Origin: Pseudomonadales bacterium
GTDB taxonomy: Bacteria > Pseudomonadota > Gammaproteobacteria > Pseudomonadales > Halieaceae
NCBI GenBank assembly: GCA_024234815.1
Contig: JACKNO010000007.1
Coordinates: 135,553 to 199,552 of the forward strand
Reading direction: 5' to 3'
Length of the DNA stretch: 64,000 nucleotides
Below, piece by piece: positions 52,362 to 61,351 of this stretch. The notes under the pieces were generated by a model. It did no database searches. It was not told the origin of the DNA and saw only the letters and a program-made list of their open reading frames with translations. Made by a program: the position numbers and the translations under genes. Every line of letters starts with the position of its first letter. Positions within the stretch are counted from its first letter, which is position 1.

Positions 52362-54181
52362 TTAACCTCGATATCGGTGGCGGTGATCAGGTCGTTTTCA
52401 TCCTGTACTGCCTTGTACTGCACGGGTAGCCCCAGTTCGAAATCGTCCACGTCGTTAAATTTGATGACCGTCTGTTCAGTGATATACATGCGCAGGCCAT
52501 CGACTTCGATGTAGTCAACGCCAATGGCGCTGAGCGTGCCCTCACCCTCCAGCACGGTGCCAACGGGTGGCGGCGGTGGCGGCGGATTCACACCGGACAC
52601 GGTAACGACCAGTTTTTTTGCCCTGCGATTTCCGGCCCGATCGACCGCCACCGCTTTTATCGTGTAGTCACCGGCGGCGAGACCGGCGGTATCCCATTCC
52701 ACGCTGAAAGGCCGGTCCCTGTCCCTGCCAATCACCACGTCGTCGATCTTGAAAACAACATACCTGATGTGACTCTGCCGGTCCCAGGCCGACGCCTGGA
52801 TGGCAACCACGCCGGATACGGTTTCGCCGACGGCGGGGGCGCTGATACTTAACGCGGGCTTGACGGTATCGGCTGGAATGGCGGGTTCAGTGACGTGGAG
52901 GATACAGCCCCTTTGCTGGCCCTGGGGATTCTCACAGGTACCGACGATTTCGCGCCTATCGTTGATATCATTGATCGACACTATCGTGTAATCGCTACCC
53001 GCCGGCAGCAGATCGTTGGCATTGTATTCATCCCAGCCGCCGGCGCTGTTGCGCAACCAGACCCAGGGGTGCGTGGGGTAGACTGTCTGGTACTGGTACA
53101 CGCCGGGCGTGAAAACACCCACGGCATCGCCAATATTGTTTATGCCGCGAAATGCCTTGCCGCCGGCATAGGTACCGCCGTGATAGTCGGTTGAGTCGCA
53201 AACCCATGGAACGGTATGGGAAATGCCATACACGTCGTTGTAGGTGGTCTCCCCTTCACGACTACAGAGCCGCCCGGAAAACAGCCCGCCAAACTGGGTC
53301 TGCACCACGAAGTCACCATATTCGTTGATGTCGAACGCCTGCGTTTTATAACTGGTGAAGCCCATGGGCCGATAAAACAACACGGACCAGAGCTGATCGC
53401 GATCCAGGTCGATCAGGCCAAACCCGGTCAGGGGCAGCGCATCGACTTCGGCCTGGTTCAACAGCCAGCCGACCCCGGAGATTTCCGGCACTTCGTTGCC
53501 TGTGGGAGATGCGAGTTCCGACAGATAGTCCTGAATCACCTGCCCGCCGACCACATCCCGATTCTTGTTGAGTGCCATGGGGTAGAGAAGCGAGCCAGGA
53601 AACGGAATTTCGACGTCAAATTTGTCATACACCACGCCACTGTAGCTTGTCACACCACCCGAGGTGGTGGCCGACTGGACAATGAAATCTCCCTTGTCGT
53701 TGAGGAAACTGACCAGCGACGGTTTTACCTGCCGGTAATGCGAATTGCGCCAGATACGGCCATTACCGCCACCGCTGGGGTAAACCGCGCCGTCGTAGGA
53801 GTAGCCAGCTATCCAACCCTTGTTGTTCATCACCAGCGGCTCGTCGGACTGGGCACCTGCTGCCGATATCAACTCCAGGTCGACACCATTCCACTTGTGC
53901 ACCTGCGCCACCGAGGAACTGCAGTTCTGCGCATTGCGCCAACCGCAACCGTAAACCGGCCCCCTGGCAAGCGCGCGACAGGCCGCCTCGCCGTTCTCGT
54001 TGATATCGACGCAGGAACTGCTGAGCGTCCAGGCCTGGTCGTGAATCTCCGGGTCGTAATGTGAAGGGGGGAAATCGGGTTCCAGTCCCACGCCCACATC
54101 AGTCAGTGTATTCGCTGCCGCTGTCCACGGCAGCAACAGGCCGGCCGATACCAGGATGAGTCTGTTCACATAATTGCTCAT
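52358..54181 (-). CDS. Secreted HAF-repeat protein with Ig-like domain
   Basis: 607 residues from the ATG at 54179-54181 (AAGGA 7 nt upstream) that starts a signal peptide (NRLILVSAGLLLPWTAAA). The main domain carries HAF-type repeats (MNNKGWIAGY, LNDKGDFIVQS, LNKNRDVVGG, INEYGDFVVQ, INNIGDAVGV, INDRREIVGT). Next is a bacterial Ig-like domain (ISAPAVGETVSGVVAIQASAWD...), a proline linker (PPPPPPP) and a C-terminal beta domain (GEGTLSAIGVDYIEVDG...) like DUF5666. Function unknown. It follows the nine-haem cytochrome gene by 62 bp, so the two are probably one operon. Confidence 0.75.
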   Translation of the reverse strand: MSNYVNRLILVSAGLLLPWTAAANTLTDVGVGLEPDFPPSHYDPEIHDQAWTLSSSCVDINENGEAACRALARGPVYGCGWRNAQNCSSSVAQVHKWNGVDLELISAAGAQSDEPLVMNNKGWIAGYSYDGAVYPSGGGNGRIWRNSHYRQVKPSLVSFLNDKGDFIVQSATTSGGVTSYSGVVYDKFDVEIPFPGSLLYPMALNKNRDVVGGQVIQDYLSELASPTGNEVPEISGVGWLLNQAEVDALPLTGFGLIDLDRDQLWSVLFYRPMGFTSYKTQAFDINEYGDFVVQTQFGGLFSGRLCSREGETTYNDVYGISHTVPWVCDSTDYHGGTYAGGKAFRGINNIGDAVGVFTPGVYQYQTVYPTHPWVWLRNSAGGWDEYNANDLLPAGSDYTIVSINDINDRREIVGTCENPQGQQRGCILHVTEPAIPADTVKPALSISAPAVGETVSGVVAIQASAWDRQSHIRYVVFKIDDVVIGRDRDRPFSVEWDTAGLAAGDYTIKAVAVDRAGNRRAKKLVVTVSGVNPPPPPPPVGTVLEGEGTLSAIGVDYIEVDGLRMYITEQTVIKFNDVDDFELGLPVQYKAVQDENDLITATDIEVN

Positions 54182-54243
54182 GGCATATCCTTTTCGCTGG
54201 TTCAGGGCTGCTGTAAACACCCGGTTTGTGGTCTGGCGCATCG

Positions 54244-56976
54244 TTAATCCTCGAAGCTCTTTGACAGGCTGTGACACAGGTTACAGGCAACCGGCTCTCC
54301 AGCACTGACCCGGCGCTGCCGTCCCTCCACCAGAAAGCTGCGGTCTACCGCGGCTCGCGACAGCACCGTGCCCAGGTGATCAGCGCCGTGACAGTTGCCG
54401 CAGGTCCCGCTCCCGGGTTTGCGGTTCTCCTGCTTTGCCAGGTCTTTGTGGGCCTCCTTCCAGAAACGGCGGTCGTCCACCAGGTGCATGCCGTGCGGCC
54501 CCTGCATGGTCCTGGCACTCATCCCGCTGGTGCTATGGCAGGCGCCGCACTCGATGATCGGCCCCTCGTGTCCCTGGACTTGTATCGCCAGCAGATTGTC
54601 GTTGGCGTTCGCGCCCGCCACCGGCCACTCGGCGTGTGTAGCGCCGTGGCAGCCCTCGCACATGACGCCACCGTGGCCGGTGCTCACCCGGTACAACTTC
54701 GGGTTGCCGGCGCCGGGATTGGCGAAGCCGTTGAATACCGCCGGCACGGCCGGCTCGGCAAACAACTTGTTATCGGGCACGATCGGAGTGGCCTTGGGGT
54801 CACCAGTGAGGAAGGCCTGGCGCAGGCGAATACCGTCGGTCACTCCCTTGCTGTCCTTGAGATTGACGACCACACCTGGCTGGCCCGCAAGGTTGTCGTT
54901 GGCGTGACCCGAGTGGCACGACCCGCAGCCCGGCTCATTCGCCCAGGGCACCCGGGGTTGTTCGCTGGCCGGGTCATAGAAATTGCCAAGCCCCAGCTGG
55001 AAGCCGCCGGGATTGGCAGCGGATACGCCCGCGGAGAAGTCGGCTCCTATCTGGGCCATGGTGCCGTGGCAGTCGCTGCACAGTATGCCCGCGTTGTACA
55101 TCGCCCCCCGCAAACACTGGGTCTCCTTACCCGGATGACACTGGTAACAGTTGTTTTCCAGCGCCGCCACACGGTCCGCCTGATTGCTGATGGCGCCCGT
55201 TACCGGATCCTGGACCGGCGCTGGAATGGCGGGAAACAGTTCGGTGAAACTACCGTGGTGGTTGTGCATCACCCGCGAGTTGGTCTCGTGAGCCAACTGG
55301 TTGCGGCCATTGGCAGCGCTACCCGGAGGGCCGGCCACGGGCCCCACCTGGGCCAGATCCAGCGCCGGAGTGTAGTGGCAGATCTGGCAGACCACCGGTT
55401 GCCGCTCCACCAGTGCCTGGTAGACGAGACAACTGGGGGAGCCGTTGGCGCCCTGGCCGGGGTCGCAAACGTTGGCCTGGTGTACCACTTCGCCGCCGAT
55501 CTCCAGCGGTGTCACATAAGCCGCACCGTGCTTCAAATCGTGCAGGCGCAGGAGATTGATATCCGCCGCGTATTCAAGGCCGACGGCCTCCGGCACTGAA
55601 CCGGCGGCCAGCAACGGATCCCAGCTCTTTTGCGCGACGGGAAGACCCGCGGCCAACAGGGCGGCAGCAGGCGCGCTCGATCTCATGTCGGGCACATCCA
55701 GGGGGCTGCTGTGACAGTTGGAACAGCTTGTTTCGCTGGACACAGGCAGCACCGCATCGGAGGTGGCGACAACGGTTTGACCATCGCTGGCCTCGACCCG
55801 CACCAGCGGGAAAGGATTCTGGCGCCCCGCGTCGTCAAAGGGCGACATGGGGATACCCGCGGCCTCCCGCCAGTTCACGGCCTCGGCCACGTAACCGATC
55901 GGGAAGTTGGTAAAAAAGGGCTTATTGACGTAGTGCTCGAGGATGGGCTGCGGCGCGTTCGATCGCAGTGGATCGCCGACACCGGGCATACTGTGCTGCA
56001 CCGCGCTCAGGCTCTCGTCACCATCGCCGACTATGCCGTTTTCACCAAGATACAACAGCTCGGTGTTGGGCACGGGCAGACCGACGTCTTCCGTCACTGG
56101 AAAGGGTCCGCTCGCCAGTGGCGTGACCACGGGCGGATAGAAAGCGTCATAGGAGCGCAGGGGCACACCCTGCCAGAAATTGGTCTTGAACAGGGTGCCG
56201 TCGGCCGCTATCGCCCGGGGTGGATTACCGGGGTTGACCTGGGGGTCGGCGGGATTGGAGGCTGCCGAATACGCCAGGCTGATGCCGGGTGGATTCAGCT
56301 TGGGCCGTACACCCTTTTCTATCACCTGCCCCAGCAGTACCTGGAACGGCGGCAGAATGTTGGCGATCCGGCCATCCAGGTCGACGCAGTGCATGCCCAG
56401 GTCGTTCACCGCGAACACCGAGTAGTTGCCGTTCAGCACCTGTGGGCGCTCCGCCACGGGAGAATAGTTGAGTGGGTAATAGCCCCCGGCGCTGCTGGAG
56501 TTGATGGACACCGAGGCACCGTCCACTGCAAATTCCGGGAGCAGGAAAGTGTCGTAATCAATTACCGTAATCGATGCGGGAACATCCAGCACCGCACAGG
56601 GCGTGGCCGTGCCGGCGCAAAGACTCCCTGCCCCGGTTTTCCAACCGACAAACCGGTAACCCGGCGCGGGTACGGCCGTGAAGGTATCGCTGAAGGGCAC
56701 ACCGTCAATCTGCACTACGCAGGTTTGTCCTGCCGCGCAGTCATACAAGTGGGAATCGGAGACAAGTTGCCCGCCCATGGGCACCACCTGGACGATCCGA
56801 CAGCCTTGCAGGAGCAAAACCACCAGCGGCAGCAAAAGGTACTTCGTGAGATTGACCCGATGGCTTGCCCCCGTGGAGGGCGAATCCGACCACCTGTCAT
56901 ATGCTGTCAGGTCTCTGACCCGGAACAAGCTGGAAATACTGCCTGAAATGGCATCTCGCAAGGTCTCCACTTTCAC
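54244..56976 (-). CDS. Nine-haem c-type cytochrome, probable outer-membrane lipoprotein
   Basis: About 910 residues from a GTG at 56974-56976 (GGAGG upstream); the start is uncertain because the hydrophobic signal (KYLLLPLVVLLLQGC, lipobox-like) begins about 40 residues in. An InlB-type repeat domain lies after it (YRFVGWKTGAGSLCAG). Nine CXXCH motifs then occur: CSNCH, CQICH, CYQCH, CSDCH, CGSCH, CEGCH, CGACH, CGNCH and CNLCH. Haem would be attached by the Ccm system in this window. It may move electrons at the cell surface; electron acceptor and partner are unknown. It is followed by the HAF-repeat gene. Confidence 0.83.
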   Translation of the reverse strand: MKVETLRDAISGSISSLFRVRDLTAYDRWSDSPSTGASHRVNLTKYLLLPLVVLLLQGCRIVQVVPMGGQLVSDSHLYDCAAGQTCVVQIDGVPFSDTFTAVPAPGYRFVGWKTGAGSLCAGTATPCAVLDVPASITVIDYDTFLLPEFAVDGASVSINSSSAGGYYPLNYSPVAERPQVLNGNYSVFAVNDLGMHCVDLDGRIANILPPFQVLLGQVIEKGVRPKLNPPGISLAYSAASNPADPQVNPGNPPRAIAADGTLFKTNFWQGVPLRSYDAFYPPVVTPLASGPFPVTEDVGLPVPNTELLYLGENGIVGDGDESLSAVQHSMPGVGDPLRSNAPQPILEHYVNKPFFTNFPIGYVAEAVNWREAAGIPMSPFDDAGRQNPFPLVRVEASDGQTVVATSDAVLPVSSETSCSNCHSSPLDVPDMRSSAPAAALLAAGLPVAQKSWDPLLAAGSVPEAVGLEYAADINLLRLHDLKHGAAYVTPLEIGGEVVHQANVCDPGQGANGSPSCLVYQALVERQPVVCQICHYTPALDLAQVGPVAGPPGSAANGRNQLAHETNSRVMHNHHGSFTELFPAIPAPVQDPVTGAISNQADRVAALENNCYQCHPGKETQCLRGAMYNAGILCSDCHGTMAQIGADFSAGVSAANPGGFQLGLGNFYDPASEQPRVPWANEPGCGSCHSGHANDNLAGQPGVVVNLKDSKGVTDGIRLRQAFLTGDPKATPIVPDNKLFAEPAVPAVFNGFANPGAGNPKLYRVSTGHGGVMCEGCHGATHAEWPVAGANANDNLLAIQVQGHEGPIIECGACHSTSGMSARTMQGPHGMHLVDDRRFWKEAHKDLAKQENRKPGSGTCGNCHGADHLGTVLSRAAVDRSFLVEGRQRRVSAGEPVACNLCHSLSKSFED

Positions 56977-57387
56977 TCCTGACTCCCTCCGGGAATGGCG
57001 AACACGGCTACAGCTCGCCAATAACATTACTTTTTATATGGATTAGTGAGCCTACACACGGCAATAAGCATAAGCAAATACCATTTTGTAATAAGGGTTA
57101 TTCCTTATCGCTGCTCCCGGGAGATTTGGGCGAATTCGGAGTGGATAACCCCCGCTTCGACTAGCCGAGGGGTCGGATGCGGAGCCCCGCTAGTGCCGCA
57201 ACTCATTTTCCGAGAGGATTTGGAAGAGCCCCGTTTTGTCACGAAAGATTACAGTTTGCCCTCAGAGCCGGGTCTCACATGCTCTAAGCTATTGATTTAC
57301 AAAGGCTGGCACAGATATTGCTTTGATTTACAAGGACAGGCATCCAAGCCTTCAATGTAAATTCAGATAAATGGAGATTACCCAATC
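56977..57387. other. Intergenic region between the cytochrome and first VPLPA-CTERM genes
   Basis: This 411-bp gap holds the likely minus-strand promoter of the cytochrome gene near 57000-57070 (AT-rich, no clear boxes) and the sigma-54 promoter and upstream element of the VPLPA-CTERM gene at 57237-57322. No convincing coding sequence was seen. Confidence 0.5.
57237..57322 (+). promoter_or_regulatory. Sigma-54 promoter and conserved upstream element of the first VPLPA-CTERM gene
   Basis: TGGCAC (57307-57312) and TTGCT (57318-57322) with a 5-bp spacer match the -24/-12 consensus. Exactly 70 bp upstream of TGG begins TGTCACGAAAGATTACA (57237-57253), with dyad ends TGTNA/TNACA, suited to a sigma-54 enhancer-binding protein. 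The same pair at the same distance precedes the second paralogue. Confidence 0.75.
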
Positions 57388-57936
57388 ATGAATCAATATG
57401 TATTTAAATCGGCCGTAGGATTCATGACGGCTTTGATGATGAGCGCGGCAGCGCAGGCAGCAACCATCTGGGAGCCCACCGACGTGTCCGGCAGCGGCAA
57501 CGTCAATATCATCCAGTTCAACATCCCTGGGCTCAGCCTCAACGGCGGCACGCTGGCGCTTTTTGAGGATACTGATGTGGCATTCTCAAACCCGCTCGCG
57601 CTGGGTAGCAACGGCGGCATCTTTGCGTTTACCGACAACAATAACGGCACGTTCTCCGTGCAGGCCCTGGTAAACAATATTCCCCAGGGTCCCGCCCTGG
57701 TTATGAACGGCTGGGAATTCAGCTTTGGCGTGAACTGGGGTAACGGGTACGTCGGAGACTCCGGGTACATCCAGGATTCAGGTGACTCGAACACCTACCT
57801 GATTTCCTTCACCGATGGCAACAACGCGGGTGAATCCCTGGCTGTTGACCTGACTCCCGTGCCCCTCCCCGCCGCAGCCATGCTGTTTGGCTCCGCGCTG
57901 CTGGGCCTGGTGGGAATCAAGCGCAGAAAAGCCTGA
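57388..57936 (+). CDS. VPLPA-CTERM (PEP-CTERM type) sorted protein 1
   Basis: 182 residues: signal peptide (ALMMSAAAQA), a beta-rich mature domain (IWEPTDVSGSGNVNIIQF..., LNGGTLALFEDTDVAFSNPL, GGIFAFTDNNNGTFSV), and the sorting tail VPLPAAAMLFGSALLGLVG followed by IKRRK. The tail is recognised by exosortase, which cleaves it and anchors the protein at the cell surface or in exopolysaccharide. No exosortase is in the window. It has a tandem paralogue downstream with the same domain. Confidence 0.9.
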   Translation: MNQYVFKSAVGFMTALMMSAAAQAATIWEPTDVSGSGNVNIIQFNIPGLSLNGGTLALFEDTDVAFSNPLALGSNGGIFAFTDNNNGTFSVQALVNNIPQGPALVMNGWEFSFGVNWGNGYVGDSGYIQDSGDSNTYLISFTDGNNAGESLAVDLTPVPLPAAAMLFGSALLGLVGIKRRKA

Positions 57937-57960
57937 TCACGCTGAAAGCCTTTGTCATGA

Positions 57961-57988
57961 AAGCCCGCCAGATCGGCGGGCTTTTTTT
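57961..57988 (+). terminator. Rho-independent terminator after VPLPA-CTERM gene 1
   Basis: AAGCCCGCC pairs with GGCGGGCTT around a 5-nt loop and is followed by a run of T, 25 bp after the stop. From here to 58155 no other gene or motif was seen. Confidence 0.93.
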
Positions 57989-58155
57989 TGGCTTTGAAAG
58001 GTCAGGGGACCCCGCATCCCGCCCCTGAACCGGCATTCCTGCCGCAGCTCTGTCCAAGTGAACACCAACCCCGGAGACTACCCGGGCGGTGAGCGGCCTT
58101 TGCCGTGATCACATCCGAGCCCGGTCAGCCCTCACCAGCCCGCACCGGCCATTGC

Positions 58156-58241
58156 TGTCACAAAAAATTACACTTCCCCCCCCACGGACATCGCAATTTG
58201 AGCTAAGTCATTGATTTTAAAGAGCTGGCATGGAACTTGCT
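58156..58241 (+). promoter_or_regulatory. Sigma-54 promoter and conserved upstream element of the second VPLPA-CTERM gene
   Basis: TGGCAT (58226-58231) and TTGCT (58237-58241) with a 5-bp spacer. TGTCACAAAAAATTACA begins 70 bp upstream (58156-58172) and matches 15 of 17 positions of the element before the first paralogue. The stretch between CTAAG and TGGCA is also largely conserved (ATTGATTT shared). Confidence 0.72.
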
Positions 58242-58302
58242 TTATTACCTACGGGCGTAACGACCCACTGCGTGATAGTAAACAAATGGAGAGAACCTAA
58301 TC

Positions 58303-58869
58303 ATGAAACAGTATCTTTTGAAGGCGGCCCTGGGCATTACGGCAGCGCTGGTGATGAGCGTCTCAGCTCACGCGGCAACAATTTGGGAGCCCACGGACGT
58401 AACGAACACCGGGGATGTCAACATTATCCAGGTTACTTCGTACCTGGATCTTAACGGTGGACAGTTGGCACTTTTCGCCGACACAGACGTAGCCTGGGCT
58501 AACCCGCTCGTCCTGGGGTCAGGTGGCGGTATCTTCCTGTTCACCGATAACACCGACGGGTCATTTACCGTAGATGCTTATGTCGCCAACGCGTGGCAGG
58601 GCACACTGGTAATCAACGGCAGCGAGTTCGTTCTCGGCGTCGACTGGGGTAACGGCTACGTTGGTGACTCAAGCGCCACCGCGACTATCGGCGACCCAAC
58701 CAGCTTCATCCTGGATTTCACTGATGGCCAGAACAGGGGCCAGTCACTGGCTGTTGACGTGTCTCCGGTCGGTATCGATCCTCCTGTGCCCCTGCCCGCA
58801 TCCGCATGGCTGTTTGGTTCAGCACTGTTGGGATTGGTCGGGATCAAACGCAGAAAGACCAAAGCCTAA
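58303..58869 (+). CDS. VPLPA-CTERM (PEP-CTERM type) sorted protein 2
   Basis: 188 residues and a clear paralogue of the gene before it: signal peptide ending SVSAHA, then IWEPTDVTNTGDVNIIQV, LNGGQLALFADTDVAWANPLVLGS, GGIFLFTDNTDGSF, FVLGVDWGNGYVGDS and the tail VPLPASAWLFGSALLGLVG plus IKRRK. Shared layout, promoters and terminators show that the whole transcription unit was duplicated and then diverged. Function of the mature domain is unknown. Confidence 0.9.
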   Translation: MKQYLLKAALGITAALVMSVSAHAATIWEPTDVTNTGDVNIIQVTSYLDLNGGQLALFADTDVAWANPLVLGSGGGIFLFTDNTDGSFTVDAYVANAWQGTLVINGSEFVLGVDWGNGYVGDSSATATIGDPTSFILDFTDGQNRGQSLAVDVSPVGIDPPVPLPASAWLFGSALLGLVGIKRRKTKA

Positions 58870-58892
58870 AAATAATAACTGGTTCTCGAGAA

Positions 58893-58915
58893 AACCCACT
58901 TCGGTGGGTTTTTTT
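58893..58915 (+). terminator. Rho-independent terminator after VPLPA-CTERM gene 2
   Basis: AACCCAC and GTGGGTT enclose a TTCG tetraloop and are followed by a T-run, 24 bp after the stop. Confidence 0.93.
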
Positions 58916-58964
58916 CGTACCCTGGATTTGATCCGCGCCTGCCGGGTTCTGCCAGGCCTCTACC

Positions 58965-59237
58965 CTATTCCGGAAGCTTCCAACCGGCGTTTTTATCTAC
59001 CCACCGCAACGCTAACCAGTACCAGATAGTCATCGGGACCATCATCGCAAACCAGCTCCAGTCATCAATGCGGAACACCTTCCCGACCCACTCCGGCATT
59101 TCCGCCAACGTAACCCAGGGGATGCAGTAAAGCGTAAAAAGCGCACTTGCGCCGATCAGTATCAATGCCGTTCTACGCGCCTCTATACTCGAAAACGCCA
59201 GATAAACCCAGATTGGCATATCGTTGGTTTTTTCCAT
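58965..59237 (-). CDS. Small two-span inner-membrane protein, unknown
   Basis: 90 residues from the ATG at 59235-59237 with GAGGAA 9 nt upstream. Two hydrophobic segments (TALILIGASALFTLYCIPWV and WFAMMVPMTIWYWLALRWV) are joined by a short loop containing EMPEWVGKVFRIDDW. Aromatic residues are frequent. I do not recognise a named family. The gene is alone on the minus strand, convergent with the second VPLPA-CTERM gene. Confidence 0.7.
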   Translation of the reverse strand: MEKTNDMPIWVYLAFSSIEARRTALILIGASALFTLYCIPWVTLAEMPEWVGKVFRIDDWSWFAMMVPMTIWYWLALRWVDKNAGWKLPE

Positions 59238-59506
59238 GGCTTTGTGTTCCTCGTCCTTGTTTTTTTTTTGATTGTCCCACAGCGTGGCCGACTGGCCAGC
59301 AGGGCTCCATTTGCGGATGAAGCCACATCGTATCTTTGACACGTATGCAGGGCGCTGAGACTCATATTAACCGACAGGTTAGTTACTCCGTGACCCGGAA
59401 GGACCGGTTTTTGGCGAACTCATCACAGAACAAACTAAAAAAATCGTAAATGCACCGAAGCCACAGGCCTGCTGGTTGCAGTTATGCGGGCATGTGCACC
59501 AGTTCG

Positions 59507-59824
59507 CTATCGCTTGCGCGTCACAACCAGCGCACCCAGGAAGACGCCAAGGGTATTGGCCAGCATGTCGTAGACCGAAGTAAAGCGCCCGGGGGTATAG
59601 GCCTGGGCGAACTCCAGGAGGACGCCGTAGGCGATAATCCCGAGGCAGAGGAGCCAGTAGCCTCGCCCCTCTCTCAGTGCACGATAGCCGAATACGGCGA
59701 AGATATAGTACATAAGCAGATGCACCAGCTTGTCCCAGGGCTCAATACCGATACCGACGTCAATCTGGCGCAGGGACAGGTAGGTGACAAGAAGTGTGTA
59801 GATGACAAAAACTGCGGTATGCAT
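59507..59824 (-). CDS. VanZ-like membrane protein
   Basis: 105 residues from the ATG at 59822-59824. Four hydrophobic segments fit the VanZ-like fold, with the family landmarks DKLVHLLMYYIFAVFGYRAL, YGVLLEFAQAYTPGRFTSVYDMLANTLGVFLGALV. VanZ-like proteins are found near polysaccharide and envelope genes, but their reaction is not known. It lies 13 bp after the beta-CASP gene and is probably co-transcribed with it. Confidence 0.82.
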   Translation of the reverse strand: MHTAVFVIYTLLVTYLSLRQIDVGIGIEPWDKLVHLLMYYIFAVFGYRALREGRGYWLLCLGIIAYGVLLEFAQAYTPGRFTSVYDMLANTLGVFLGALVVTRKR

Positions 59825-59837
59825 AAGACCTGAACCT

Positions 59838-61253
59838 TCAGACCGGCTGGCCGGGAATAATGACGTCCGCCGCCGGCACCAGGGCGCGGTATTTGCGCTG
59901 CAGCTCGAGCTTGGCACTGTGATCACCGTGCACGATACGAATCTGGCGGGGCCTTACGCGCATTCGTTTGACAAAGTTCACCAGGTCCTTCTGGTCGGCA
60001 TGGGCGGAGTAGCCGCTGATGGTATGCACCGCCGCCCTGATGTCAAAGCGCTGGCCGTCGAGTTTCACCCAGCCCCCCCGCGGGCCGTGAACCTGAATAT
60101 CGCGTCCCGGCGTGCCCCCTGCCTGGTAACCGATAAACAATATGTCGGTGCGCGGATCCTCGATGAGCGCCTTGAGGTAATTCACCATGCGACCCCCCGC
60201 GCACATACCGCTGGCGGCAATGACAATGCAGGGGTGGCCGCGGTTCTTGATATAGTTAACCGCGGTCTGGTGCTGGGCGTGGCTGCCCACCGTATACAAC
60301 TGTTCGAAACTCAATGGGTGGCGCCCGGCACGTACGCGCCCCAGGGCTTCGGCGTCCCAGTATGGCCTGAGCTGGCGATAGACCTTGGTGAAACTGGCCG
60401 CCAGTGGCGAATCAACAATTATCTCCAGGTCGCGCCAGCGATTTGCGCCAGCCTTGTCAGAGCCGTAGCGGTGAATGAGCCCCTCGATTTCATACAGGAT
60501 CTCCTGGGTACGGCCAATACTGAACGCCGGGATCAGCACGGCCCCGTTGTCTTCGAGCGCCCGCTCCACCACCTGCTTCAACTGTAAACTGCGTTCGCGC
60601 CGGCCCTGGTGTGTCCTGTCGCCGTAGGTGCTTTCAATCACCAGCGTGTCCGCACGATACGGCGCGCGCGGCGCGGCCAGCAGCGGCGCGTGGGGCGCGC
60701 CCAGATCACCCGAGAAAACCACCCGGTGCCCCTCGCCTCCTGACTTCACCTCGCATTCCACGTAGGACGACCCCAGAATGTGCCCCGCCGGCTGGAACTT
60801 GATATCAATGGTGCCGCCCTCTGCGACCACTACCCGGTGCCAGCGGCGGTAGGGCACGGCCACGATACGGGCCGATATGGCCGTGATGAAACGCTCCACG
60901 GTGTGTGGATCCCGCGAGATTCCCATTTTAACCGCGTCTTCCAACACCAGGGGCAACAGCCGGGCGGAGGGCTCGGTGCACACGATGGGGCCCTTGAAGC
61001 CTGCCGCCAGCAGGTAAGGGATACGCCCGACATGGTCGATGTGCACATGGCTGACAACCAGAGCCTGGATATGGTCGACAGGAAAATCAATTTTGAGTTG
61101 CCCGGCGCTGGCGCCCTTGCCAGAGGTTTCCGCCCCCTGGAACAGGCCGCAATCCACCAGCAGACCCGGACCACCGGACAAACGCAATTCGTGGCAGGAG
61201 CCCGTCACACCGCTGGTTGCGCCGTGGTGGGAAATATCGAAGAAAGTAGGCAT
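59838..61253 (-). CDS. Metallo-beta-lactamase/beta-CASP family hydrolase
   Basis: 471 residues from the ATG at 61251-61253. Metal-binding HXHXDH: H69, H71, D73 and H74 in SHVHIDHVGR. The beta-CASP segment follows (VIESTYGDRTH, LIPAFSIGRTQEIL, VDSPLAASFTKVY) and the RMMBL-type end (SGMCAGGRMVNYLK, ISGYSAHADQKDL, VHGD). It is the ribonuclease/CPSF-like group: a predicted RNA-processing nuclease. Exact substrate is unknown. It diverges from the fucose synthase gene. Confidence 0.88.
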   Translation of the reverse strand: MPTFFDISHHGATSGVTGSCHELRLSGGPGLLVDCGLFQGAETSGKGASAGQLKIDFPVDHIQALVVSHVHIDHVGRIPYLLAAGFKGPIVCTEPSARLLPLVLEDAVKMGISRDPHTVERFITAISARIVAVPYRRWHRVVVAEGGTIDIKFQPAGHILGSSYVECEVKSGGEGHRVVFSGDLGAPHAPLLAAPRAPYRADTLVIESTYGDRTHQGRRERSLQLKQVVERALEDNGAVLIPAFSIGRTQEILYEIEGLIHRYGSDKAGANRWRDLEIIVDSPLAASFTKVYRQLRPYWDAEALGRVRAGRHPLSFEQLYTVGSHAQHQTAVNYIKNRGHPCIVIAASGMCAGGRMVNYLKALIEDPRTDILFIGYQAGGTPGRDIQVHGPRGGWVKLDGQRFDIRAAVHTISGYSAHADQKDLVNFVKRMRVRPRQIRIVHGDHSAKLELQRKYRALVPAADVIIPGQPV

Positions 61254-61351
61254 TATGCGTCGAGTCCGGGTCCATCCAGTACGTGAAAACAGGGTAACCG
61301 GGCAATTCGGGTAGCGCAAGAATGCCGGGGAACCGGGAGGATATCCAGATA

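Noticed and set aside
54271..56946. Long plus-strand open frames opposite the nine-haem cytochrome gene
   Set aside because: They mirror the cytochrome in another frame, have no coherent domain or export signal, and the minus-strand frame holds nine ordered CXXCH motifs.
58156..58172. TGTCACAAAAAATTACA as a Pho box
   Set aside because: The first half matches, but the second does not fit a CTGTCAT repeat, the orientation does not lead to a -10 at 10 bp, and a sigma-54 promoter lies at a fixed distance instead.
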